A stretch of 5,642 nt of DNA from an uncultured bacterium (lineage in GTDB: Bacteria > Patescibacteriota > Minisyncoccia > Phycocordibacterales > PALSA-1337), in NCBI GenBank assembly GCA_903868845.1, contig CAIPWS010000072.1:1-5642 (forward strand), in the 5' to 3' direction. A program made the translations under genes and the position numbers. This document shows positions 1 to 4,960 of the stretch, one piece after another; the stretch's first letter is position 1, and each line of letters starts with the position of its first letter. Under the pieces are notes generated by a model, which ran no database searches, was not told the DNA's origin, and saw nothing but the letters and a program-made list of their open reading frames with translations.

Positions 1-485
1 ACTTTCAAAGCGGCAGTTTCTTTTTGCAATATGTCGCCAAACTCGGCTTTCAAACTTTTCTGGTATTGAACGAGTGCTTCGCGAATAGAGTCAGTGTCAG
101 TCAGACGTGCCAATATCTTTATATTTACTTTCTTTTTTATGAAATCAATAGCCGACAAATCATTTACATCGAGCATAGCCACTTCTAGAACAGAATCTGT
201 CTTTTTGAAAGCAACGATGTTGTGTCCTCGTGCAATAGGTTCTGGAATAAGTGACAAAACTTCAAAAGGTATCTTCTCTCCTTTCAAGTCGACGAATGAA
301 ATGCCGAGCACGTAAGCTTGCATGCGGCGCAAATTGTCTGTAGTTATCTTTCCAGAGGAAATAAGTACATCTCCAAGTCTCTTTCCTGAAGTTTCGGACT
401 CTTTCTTTGCATCTTCAAGGTCGCCCTTGGCGACAAGACCAGAGTCAGAGATAAATTTGTAGAGCTGGGTGTCTTCAATGAACAT
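1..485 (-). CDS. pilB: PilB/GspE-type ATPase, N-terminal part (partial, runs off the left edge)
   Basis: This is the first 161 codons of a type IV pilus / type II secretion assembly ATPase, a cytoplasmic hexameric motor that drives pilin polymerisation. Only the N-terminal MshEN (T2SSE_N) module is in the window. It shows the typical run LGDVLISSGKIT (37-48), then YVLGISFVDL (58-67), then the second half with the LSLIPEPIARGHNIVAF segment (77-93), where the family usually has a 'P...A....P' turn. The Walker A, Asp-box and Walker B motifs lie outside to the left, so catalytic competence cannot be judged. The start is the ATG at 483-485. An in-frame stop lies six codons upstream, with only a TTG as alternative start, and no Shine-Dalgarno is visible. 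PilB, GspE and MshE share this N-terminus, so the symbol is a best guess. In related bacteria the protein powers pili used for attachment or DNA uptake (known of the family, not shown here). Confidence 0.85.
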   Translation of the reverse strand, partial: MFIEDTQLYKFISDSGLVAKGDLEDAKKESETSGKRLGDVLISSGKITTDNLRRMQAYVLGISFVDLKGEKIPFEVLSLIPEPIARGHNIVAFKKTDSVLEVAMLDVNDLSAIDFIKKKVNIKILARLTDTDSIREALVQYQKSLKAEFGDILQKETAALK

Positions 486-528
486 AAAATAAATGCACAA
501 TACTCAAACGTACGGTAAATGTGCTCTT

Positions 529-537
529 ATTTTAACA
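529..537 (-). promoter_or_regulatory. Candidate extended -10 promoter of the pilB-like gene
   Basis: Read on the minus strand, this is TGTTAAAAT, an extended -10 (TGnTATAAT-like) about 45 bases upstream of the ATG. No good -35 is visible, because the upstream bases lie in the GC-rich hairpin at 550-589. It lies just past that hairpin, so the gene probably starts its own transcript and is not read through from orphan A. Confidence 0.4.
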
Positions 538-549
538 CATAAAAGCGAA

Positions 550-589
550 ATGTCCGCGCGGCTCCTTTCGCAAGGTGCCGCGCGGACAT
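550..589 (-). terminator. Long GC-rich hairpin, probable rho-independent terminator of orphan A
   Basis: There is a perfect 13-bp inverted repeat, ATGTCCGCGCGGC (550-562) with GCCGCGCGGACAT (577-589). Inside it, after one T-T mismatch, is a second 4-bp stem, CCTT/AAGG, closed by a TCGC loop. Leftwards on the minus strand it is followed by TTTCGCTTTT, an interrupted U tract. It sits 34 bases past the stop of orphan A and before the promoter of the pilB-like gene, the right place to end orphan A transcripts. The stem is much longer than most intrinsic terminators. Confidence 0.7.
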
Positions 590-622
590 GAATATTCGAA
601 CGTTAATTCTTGAAGTCAAACT

Positions 623-1270
623 TCAGGACTCAAGACCATCAAGGATCGTCAGCGGTTTATTGCGCAAGTGCAAGGTGTCGCCGGGTAAGCTGGAAAAACC
701 AATCACCGCATCCAGCGGGTAATGATCGACGGCTACTCCGCTTGATTTACGGCCGCTTTTCCAGTACATCACTAGCAACGAAACACTCGGCTTGAATGAT
801 GACTTACGGCCATTGTTGACGAAGAAAAGACTGTTCGTCCCATCCAGTGGAATGGGGCTTTCCCCGTTCAACTTGGCGTTGCGCATGGCAGCACTGATGC
901 CAATTTCCATCTGGAGAGGGCTGAAATCTAACTGAGCACTAATCAAGTAGTCAGCAAATTCCATAAACGAATCGTCAAAGCCTAGCGCGAGACTGGCGAT
1001 ATAGGGCAACTCACCAGGATGATCTGTGACAAGTACACCTTCTTTGTTCTTTTTCCCCATACGAAACCGAGTCCACACACCGGGCCGAACCGACGGCAAA
1101 ATCGGTGCGAATACCTGATTAATCTCGGGATCCAGCTCAATAATTTCCGGACCACGAAAGCAGGCCTGCGGTGTAACCCTTGGTGTTGCGCCGATTACAA
1201 CCGGCAATTGATCAATACTGAACGGATGATTACCGACAATTTCACGACGACTATCAAGTGGATGTTTCAT
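623..1270 (-). CDS. Orphan A: hypothetical protein, 215 aa
   Basis: I do not recognise this protein. It looks soluble: there is no signal peptide or membrane helix. It has 19 prolines, many in the first 90 residues, and a single cysteine (C37). The pentapeptide GRKSS occurs twice, at about 154-158 and 173-177. Support for a real gene is contextual. There is a promoter at 1324-1352, GGGAG at 1275-1279 four bases before the ATG, and a strong terminator at 550-589. The ATG overlaps the stop of a 12-codon leader ORF (ATGA), which suggests translational coupling. Codon choice differs from the conserved neighbours: 9 of 19 prolines are CCG, against 0 of 12 in nusA. That suggests recent acquisition or a different selective history. 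The opposite strand is also partly open but lacks such signals. Confidence 0.7.
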   Translation of the reverse strand: MKHPLDSRREIVGNHPFSIDQLPVVIGATPRVTPQACFRGPEIIELDPEINQVFAPILPSVRPGVWTRFRMGKKNKEGVLVTDHPGELPYIASLALGFDDSFMEFADYLISAQLDFSPLQMEIGISAAMRNAKLNGESPIPLDGTNSLFFVNNGRKSSFKPSVSLLVMYWKSGRKSSGVAVDHYPLDAVIGFSSLPGDTLHLRNKPLTILDGLES

Positions 1271-1305
1271 TTTTCTCCCATTTTTTCTTGTTGTAAACTA
1301 GACAT
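1267..1305 (-). CDS. Leader ORF of 12 codons before orphan A
   Basis: It encodes MSSLQQEKMGEK. The ATG at 1303-1305 follows AGAGGAG (1311-1317) at a 5-base spacing, the strongest ribosome site in the orphan A leader. The TGA overlaps the ATG of orphan A by two bases in an ATGA junction, and the end of the leader contains orphan A's own GGGAG. This layout is typical of translational coupling or of a regulatory leader peptide. The composition gives no obvious sensing signal: there is no run of one amino acid. Alternatively, one additional A in the A5 run just before the junction would fuse this frame to orphan A. A -1 slip, or a one-base assembly error, could therefore make it the true N-terminus. 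Confidence 0.45.
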   Translation of the reverse strand: MSSLQQEKMGEK

Positions 1306-1323
1306 AACTTCTCCTCTGAAAAG

Positions 1324-1352
1324 ATATTGCCATTATTTGAATAATAAGTCAA
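1324..1352 (-). promoter_or_regulatory. Promoter of orphan A
   Basis: On the minus strand there is TTGACT (1347-1352), a 17-base spacer, and CAATAT (1324-1329) preceded by TGG, giving an extended -10. It lies 14 bases beyond the T tract of orphan B's terminator and just upstream of the leader ORF ribosome site. Confidence 0.6.
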
Positions 1353-1365
1353 CTACATATAAACC

Positions 1366-1397
1366 AAAGAAAAACTCGGCGCCGTGAGACCACCGAG
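1366..1397 (-). terminator. Rho-independent terminator of orphan B
   Basis: On the minus strand there is a 7-bp stem CTCGGTG/CGCCGAG (one G-U pair) with a 9-base loop, spanning 1375-1397. It is followed directly by TTTTTCTTT (1366-1374). This is a textbook intrinsic terminator 62 bases after the stop of orphan B and directly before the promoter of orphan A. Confidence 0.75.
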
Positions 1398-1449
1398 CTT
1401 TCTTGGTTGGCACAAGACCAACGCAAGGACTTACCATTTGTTTTATTGC

Positions 1450-1470
1450 GCACGATCACTTAGATCGTAC
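1450..1470 (-). other. Small hairpin with orphan B's stop codon in the loop
   Basis: In minus-strand RNA an 8-bp stem (ACGATC/GATCGT, extended by one G-U and one G-C pair) closes on the loop UAAGU, which contains the UAA stop of orphan B. No U tract follows, so it is not a terminator by itself. It may protect the mRNA end or be chance. Confidence 0.3.
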
Positions 1471-1918
1471 AAGGAACGTCGATCGCACCGCGCGAAGGAT
1501 CGCCGATACAGATCCGTTCATTTACGAGGTCAATGCTCAATCCCAGACCAACACCTGCGATGATCTTCTTATGGATGGCCTCCGTGACCGTGACACACAA
1601 GGGTTTCGTCGTGTACGAAAGCCAATAAAAACGACGGTCGAACGACTTGGCTACTACCGCTAGCACTTCGCGATTCTGTAGCATTGCACGGCCGGTAGAC
1701 GCGCACGGGCCCCCGCCAAACAAATTGTCTCCTACAATGATACTGCAACAGAAACGCACCGACTCGGCCGTCCCACTGATCGAGTAGATGAGTGATGAAT
1801 CCAGTAAGCTCTCAACATCTCCTCCACCAACTCTCCCTGGAAGATATGCTGCTTTACCAGCAATAACCGTAATGCCATTCCTCAACATTTCAAACTGTAC
1901 CGCTTGTTTCTCTAGCAT
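1460..1918 (-). CDS. Orphan B: hypothetical protein, 152 aa
   Basis: I do not recognise this protein. It is glycine-rich in places (RVGGGD at about 29-34, FGGG at 67-70, AGVGLGLS at 121-128). It has six cysteines (57, 58, 72, 108, 137, 150), many for a small protein with no signal peptide. There is no convincing membrane helix. The reading frame stays open up to an ATG at 2008, but that start falls in the -35 box of the predicted promoter. I therefore chose the ATG at 1916-1918, preceded by GAGGTGG (1922-1928) three bases upstream. The unit has its own promoter and a clean terminator (1366-1397). A different reading on the plus strand (1403-1663) is shorter and lacks these signals. The function is unknown and I make no guess. 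Confidence 0.65.
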   Translation of the reverse strand: MLEKQAVQFEMLRNGITVIAGKAAYLPGRVGGGDVESLLDSSLIYSISGTAESVRFCCSIIVGDNLFGGGPCASTGRAMLQNREVLAVVAKSFDRRFYWLSYTTKPLCVTVTEAIHKKIIAGVGLGLSIDLVNERICIGDPSRGAIDVPCTI

Positions 1919-1981
1919 TTTCCACCTCGTAGTAAATGGTTGATTGTTTCGGACACCTAGAACTTTTCCTCCATATTGAAC

Positions 1982-2008
1982 ATTATAATAAAAGAAAACA
2001 TATAGCAA
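1982..2008 (-). promoter_or_regulatory. Promoter of orphan B
   Basis: On the minus strand there is TTGCTA (2003-2008), a 15-base spacer, and a perfect TATAAT (1982-1987). Transcription would start near 1975, leaving a leader of about 57 bases. That leader contains a GGAGG and, further on, the ribosome site of orphan B. It lies back to back with the candidate nusA promoter. Confidence 0.55.
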
Positions 2009-2028
2009 CCTCTTTAGAAAAGCGACTC

Positions 2029-2057
2029 TTTACTTTTCCTGCACCATGTGCTACATT
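2029..2057 (+). promoter_or_regulatory. Candidate promoter of nusA
   Basis: TTTACT (2029-2034), a 17-base spacer, and TACATT (2052-2057) with TG one base upstream, giving the extended -10 TGCTACATT. The expected transcript start near 2064 gives a leader of about 70 bases. The -10 overlaps the near-palindrome ATTACT-AG-AGTAAT (2055-2068), a possible operator. Confidence 0.4.
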
Positions 2058-2070
2058 ACTAGAGTAATTA

Positions 2071-2089
2071 GTTCGCCCGCAAGGCGGAC
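2071..2089 (+). other. Hairpin in the nusA 5' leader
   Basis: GTTCGCC (2071-2077), loop CGCAA, GGCGGAC (2083-2089): a 7-bp GC-rich stem with one G-U pair, followed by TTATTTGTT. It could be an attenuator-like structure or an mRNA-stabilising 5' stem. NusA itself stimulates hairpin-dependent pausing and termination, so autoregulation is conceivable but not shown. Confidence 0.4.
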
Positions 2090-2134
2090 TTATTTGTTAG
2101 AAAACTTAATAACAATGCGCAAAGCGCTAAATAT

Positions 2135-3328
2135 ATGAACAATATGTTTGATCTGAAAGTAATAAATGCAGTCGTCGCTCAACTCGAAGAAGAGCGTGGT
2201 ATTCCTAAGGACAAAACTTGGGAGGCTATCGCTATGGCTATGGCCACAGCTTATAAGAAAGAGTATGGAAAGAAAGGTCAGATAGTTCGTGCCTCATTTG
2301 ATCAAAATTCTGGAGCAACAGAGTTCTGGCAGGTGAAGATAGTCGTGGATCGCAATCAAGTCATCATGGATGGTGATGAGGATGCTACACATGAAGATAT
2401 CAAAGACGCCAATGTCGACGATATCAAGATTCGTTTCAATCCTGAGCAACACATGCTCATAGAAGACGCTCGCAGAATCAAGAAGGACGCAGTCGTCGGT
2501 GATGAACTAGTATTTCCACTCGAAACCAAGGCTGATTTCGGACGCATCGCTGCTCAAACAGCAAAGCAAATCATCATCCAGAAAATCCGTGAAGCTGAGA
2601 AGGTCTCCGTCATGGGTGAATATGGTCAGAAAGAAGGTGAAATCGTCGCCGGAACAGTCGAGCGTGTCGAACGTGGCATGGTCCACATAGACATGGGTCG
2701 TGCTGTCGGTCTTATTCCTTATGAAGAGCAGATCCCTAGTGAGCGTTGGAAGACTGGTGATCGTATCCGCGCTTATCTCTACGCTGTCGAGGAAACTCCA
2801 CGCGGTATAGTCTTGAAACTTTCTCGTTCACATCCAAAATTCCTTGCAAAACTTTTCGAAACTGAGACTCCTGAGATAGCAAATGGTATCGTTGAGATCA
2901 AAGCTATCGCTCGCGAAGCTGGTTCACGTTCCAAGATTGCAGTTATCTCTCATGACAACCATATTGATCCTATAGGTTCAATGGTCGGTCAACGCGGTGT
3001 CCGTGTCTCTACAGTCACTAGCGAACTTTCTGGTGAGAAGATAGATATAGTCGAATGGAATGAAGATCCAGCGTTGTTCATAGAAGAGTCACTTTCTCCT
3101 GCAGAAGTCATAAGCTTGGAGCTAGATGAGAAGGAACATCGTGCTATCGTCACAGTTACAGAGGAGGAGCAGTCACTTGCTATCGGTAAAGGTGGCCAAA
3201 ATGTCCGCCTCGCCGCGAAACTCACTGGCTGGAAGATCGATATCAAATCTTCTGGTAGCAAAAATGTCGCTGAAGCAGATGCTGATGCCGAAGAAGTGAA
3301 GGAGATTGAGAGGCCTGTAAAAGAATAG
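2135..3328 (+). CDS. nusA: Transcription termination/antitermination factor NusA
   Basis: NusA binds RNA polymerase and nascent RNA, promotes hairpin pausing and intrinsic termination, and takes part in antitermination. The domains are in the standard order. The polymerase-binding N-terminal domain is at about 4-160, including the family segment RIAAQTAKQIIIQKIREAE (137-155). The S1 domain is at about 167-231. KH1 has GQRG (285-288) inside a conserved block before IDIVEW, and KH2 has GKGG (351-354) followed by QNVRLAAKLTGW. The protein ends at 397 with a short acidic tail and lacks the two C-terminal acidic repeats of E. coli NusA, as in many other bacteria. The start could be 2135 or the ATG at 2144, three codons on; relatives often begin 'MFDLK' (from memory). 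Neither has a Shine-Dalgarno. No rimP or infB flanks it, unlike the usual operon. A hairpin past the stop lies inside the convergent dinD-like gene. Confidence 0.96.
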   Translation: MNNMFDLKVINAVVAQLEEERGIPKDKTWEAIAMAMATAYKKEYGKKGQIVRASFDQNSGATEFWQVKIVVDRNQVIMDGDEDATHEDIKDANVDDIKIRFNPEQHMLIEDARRIKKDAVVGDELVFPLETKADFGRIAAQTAKQIIIQKIREAEKVSVMGEYGQKEGEIVAGTVERVERGMVHIDMGRAVGLIPYEEQIPSERWKTGDRIRAYLYAVEETPRGIVLKLSRSHPKFLAKLFETETPEIANGIVEIKAIAREAGSRSKIAVISHDNHIDPIGSMVGQRGVRVSTVTSELSGEKIDIVEWNEDPALFIEESLSPAEVISLELDEKEHRAIVTVTEEEQSLAIGKGGQNVRLAAKLTGWKIDIKSSGSKNVAEADADAEEVKEIERPVKE

Positions 3329-3340
3329 GTTTGTAAAAAT

Positions 3341-4186
3341 TTATTTCAATTGTCTGCGGCCGGCTCTGCCGGCTGCTTTCAATTCCTTTCTAACTTCACG
3401 GATATGTTTCTCTGGTTTTAGATTTTCTGGCATAGTGCCGCCAAGGTTTTTGATTGTCTGTCGAACCTTTTCTCCGACTTGTTGATGGGTTTTGCGTGCA
3501 TCAAGATCACCTCGTATCTGCTCTCTCTTCAACTTCGCTTCTGTCTGTGTAATTCTAAACCAATTTGCTCCTAGTTCCTCTGAACCTGCACGGTCCAATA
3601 ATTCACCATTTTTTATATTTTTTCTTTGTTCGATTCTATTCAAAGTCATACCATATAAGCCTTTATAGCCAGCATCATTGAATAAGCCGAAGTGCGATAC
3701 CCCTGCTTGTTTGGCGGCACTAAATAGAAATCTATTTTTGTCAGATACATCACCTCTAAGGTTTAACCTTTTTTCATTGTTTGTCGACTTCTGATAAAGC
3801 TCTTGTTTTCGAGTCTGGACTGCAAAATATGTTTGAGCCAATGCTATTTGCGGAATCCTAGAATCTCCGTTTTGAGCGATTAAATAACATGCGAACCTAT
3901 CTAATTTCCAGTCTTTTATAGTTCTTTTGGCTCCAGAACCAACATCAACCATTTTAGTCGACTGGCTAAAATGGTAATCAACTTTCTGACCACTACTTAC
4001 AGCTACTAAAACTGCTCGCTCTATGACTTCATTAAATGCTTGCCATGTTGCATATCCAAACATTGGAAATAGTTCCCTCGCCGTCCAATATTCCACACCA
4101 TTTTCATCTAACTTTTTTATTGACTCAAAATCCTTACTCGGACCAATCATTTCAGTGACCGTTAACGTATTGTTTTTATCATTCAT
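3341..4186 (-). CDS. dinD: DinD-family (DNA-damage-inducible protein D) protein
   Basis: At 281 aa it is close in length to E. coli DinD (about 274), and recognisably similar from end to end. Matching segments are ENGVEYWTARELFPMFGY (28-45), LDRFACYLIAQNGD (95-108), AQTYFAVQTRKQEL (117-130), GYKGLYGM (173-180), ELGANWFRITQTEAKLKRE (204-222) and VRQTIKNLGGTMPE (241-254). E. coli DinD is SOS-induced and has been reported to inhibit RecA filaments; in other bacteria the family is spread patchily, often with phage or mobile DNA. Whether this copy has the same role is inference. The basic tail GRAGRRQLK overlaps a GC-rich hairpin that may serve as nusA's terminator. It has no Shine-Dalgarno, and I see no LexA-box-like palindrome next to its start. 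It looks intact, with no frameshift. Confidence 0.9.
   Translation of the reverse strand: MNDKNNTLTVTEMIGPSKDFESIKKLDENGVEYWTARELFPMFGYATWQAFNEVIERAVLVAVSSGQKVDYHFSQSTKMVDVGSGAKRTIKDWKLDRFACYLIAQNGDSRIPQIALAQTYFAVQTRKQELYQKSTNNEKRLNLRGDVSDKNRFLFSAAKQAGVSHFGLFNDAGYKGLYGMTLNRIEQRKNIKNGELLDRAGSEELGANWFRITQTEAKLKREQIRGDLDARKTHQQVGEKVRQTIKNLGGTMPENLKPEKHIREVRKELKAAGRAGRRQLK
3356..3376 (+). terminator. Hairpin downstream of nusA, inside the end of the dinD-like gene
   Basis: A 9-bp stem (GCGGCCGGC with GCCGGCTGC, one G-U pair) with loop TCT, then TTTCAATTCCTTTC on the plus strand. It starts 28 bases past the nusA stop. The following tract is U-rich but interrupted, so it is a weaker match to an intrinsic terminator. 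On the minus strand the bases encode the C-terminal Ala/Gly/Arg stretch of the DinD-like protein. Confidence 0.5.
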
Positions 4187-4345
4187 AATATTTTATGTAT
4201 TAAATTGTTAATGACACCAACTAAAATTTCTATAAACTAGAGACTATTCCAACGAAAAATACCCGGATAAAAACCAGGTTGGGCCAATGAAGTACGTACA
4301 TTTTACCATTTATAAAAAATTTGTAATCTGCAATCAGTAAAAACT
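4187..4345 (-). promoter_or_regulatory. Leader region of the dinD-like gene: candidate promoter and hairpin
   Basis: Read on the minus strand, an extended -10 TGGTAAAAT lies at 4300-4308 with a weak TTACAA -35 upstream. Between it and the gene there is a 6-bp hairpin, ACCTGG/CCGGGT (4261-4279, one G-U pair, 7-base loop), followed by ATTTTTCG. This resembles a weak terminator or attenuator in the leader. Further AT-rich boxes nearer the ATG (for example TATAGA on the minus strand, about 4231-4236) could be alternative promoters. The choice is uncertain. Confidence 0.35.
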
Positions 4346-4378
4346 TAACCCCTAGCCAGTCGAGCCGGCTAGGGGTTA
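4346..4378 (-). terminator. Rho-independent terminator of orphan C
   Basis: There is a perfect 12-bp inverted repeat, TAACCCCTAGCC (4346-4357) with GGCTAGGGGTTA (4367-4378), and a 9-base loop. On the minus strand it is followed one or two bases later by TTTTT. It lies 45 bases past the stop of orphan C and ends its unit before the dinD-like promoter. TTTT also follows on the plus strand, but no plus-strand gene needs it. Confidence 0.75.
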
Positions 4379-4423
4379 TTTTGATTTATCTCCTTTAGAG
4401 GTTAATGATTTTTCCGGGCAAGG

Positions 4424-4867
4424 TTAGACGTTCGCTGTTGGTGACCATTCTGGATGGGAATATTCGACGGTACGAACCTTCACATTTTTTGGTCCTTCCA
4501 GTTGGATCTTGATAATGAAGAATGCTTGTTGTTCGGCTTTTTCAAAAAACATGAATCTCATGGTAGCCCAATCAATTGGACTCATGTCTGTGTATTTGAT
4601 TACACATTCTGACCGATGGGCTTTGACCGACGCCAGGCGAAGTTCATGTGCAAGATCGATCAGTGAACGTTTGTCATCAGTCGCCGTTGTCAGTCCGTCA
4701 AATGTATCCAAAACAAGAGTACAGACACGGTCACCTGATGTGGGGGCGTGTCCCTCTTGAATTGAGATAAATGAGAGTCTTTCATTTAGGCGGCTTGCGA
4801 TAGTAAATGCTTCAAGTCCGATTCTGTGCAAACTACGATCTACAAACAATGTATGCTTAACGATCAT
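4424..4867 (-). CDS. Orphan C: hypothetical protein, 147 aa
   Basis: I do not recognise this protein. It appears soluble, with mixed alpha/beta character. The hydrophobic segment QAFFIIKIQLEG near residues 112-123 looks like a beta strand and not a membrane helix. There is no signal peptide. The frame is open to an ATG at 4903, but AAAGGAG (4872-4878) stands four bases before the ATG at 4865-4867, so the protein probably begins MIVKHTLFVDRS. It has the most consensus-like promoter in the window, a leader of about 85 bases with possible hairpins, and a strong terminator. That points to a well-expressed monocistronic gene. It is divergent from hppA and shares the upstream region with it, so co-regulation is possible. 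The function is unknown. Confidence 0.7.
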   Translation of the reverse strand: MIVKHTLFVDRSLHRIGLEAFTIASRLNERLSFISIQEGHAPTSGDRVCTLVLDTFDGLTTATDDKRSLIDLAHELRLASVKAHRSECVIKYTDMSPIDWATMRFMFFEKAEQQAFFIIKIQLEGPKNVKVRTVEYSHPEWSPTANV

Positions 4868-4871
4868 GATT

Positions 4872-4878
4872 CTCCTTT
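4872..4878 (-). promoter_or_regulatory. Ribosome binding site that decides the start of orphan C
   Basis: AAAGGAG on the minus strand, four bases before the ATG at 4865-4867. It lies inside the longer open frame that begins at 4903, which argues against that upstream start. Three bases before it ends a 6-bp inverted repeat, AATGGC/GCCATT (4882-4887 and 4899-4904). Confidence 0.7.
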
Positions 4879-4960
4879 CGGAATGGCTCATATGTAGGGC
4901 CATTACTGTGTTTGTGTCCGGAATAAATAATTATCCGAACTGTTCTGTGCTATAAAAGAC

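Noticed and set aside
486..622. Intergenic stretch searched for tRNA, CRISPR or att-like repeats
   Set aside because: Only the terminator hairpin and a candidate -10 were found; no cloverleaf, spaced repeats or integrase nearby.
1019..1387. Plus-strand open frame of 122 codons overlapping orphan A's start and promoter
   Set aside because: It runs antisense through the orphan A leader, promoter and into orphan B's terminator, and its low-complexity end is typical of a shadow frame.
1403..1663. Plus-strand open frame of 86 codons opposite orphan B
   Set aside because: It is shorter than orphan B, overlaps it antisense, and has no convincing promoter or ribosome site; the minus strand has promoter, ribosome site and terminator.
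1919..2008. N-terminal extension of orphan B to the ATG at 2008
   Set aside because: That start falls in the predicted -35 box, upstream of the expected transcript start, and a ribosome site precedes the ATG at 1918.
2356..3261. Minus-strand serine-rich open frames within nusA
   Set aside because: They are antisense shadows of a confidently identified gene; serine-rich composition is a common by-product of reading its opposite strand.
4380..4423. AAAGGAG-like sequence on the minus strand after orphan C, as the ribosome site of a small gene
   Set aside because: No start codon follows at a usable distance before the terminator at 4346-4378.
4509..4760. Plus-strand open frame opposite orphan C
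   Set aside because: It lies wholly inside orphan C on the other strand, with no supporting signals.
4868..4903. N-terminal extension of orphan C to the ATG at 4903
   Set aside because: No ribosome site precedes it, while AAAGGAG within the extension fits the ATG at 4867.
4937..4945. GAACtGTTC palindrome as a LexA/SOS box
   Set aside because: Gram-positive-type LexA boxes have a four-base gap between GAAC and GTTC; here the gap is one base, and it is far from the dinD-like gene.
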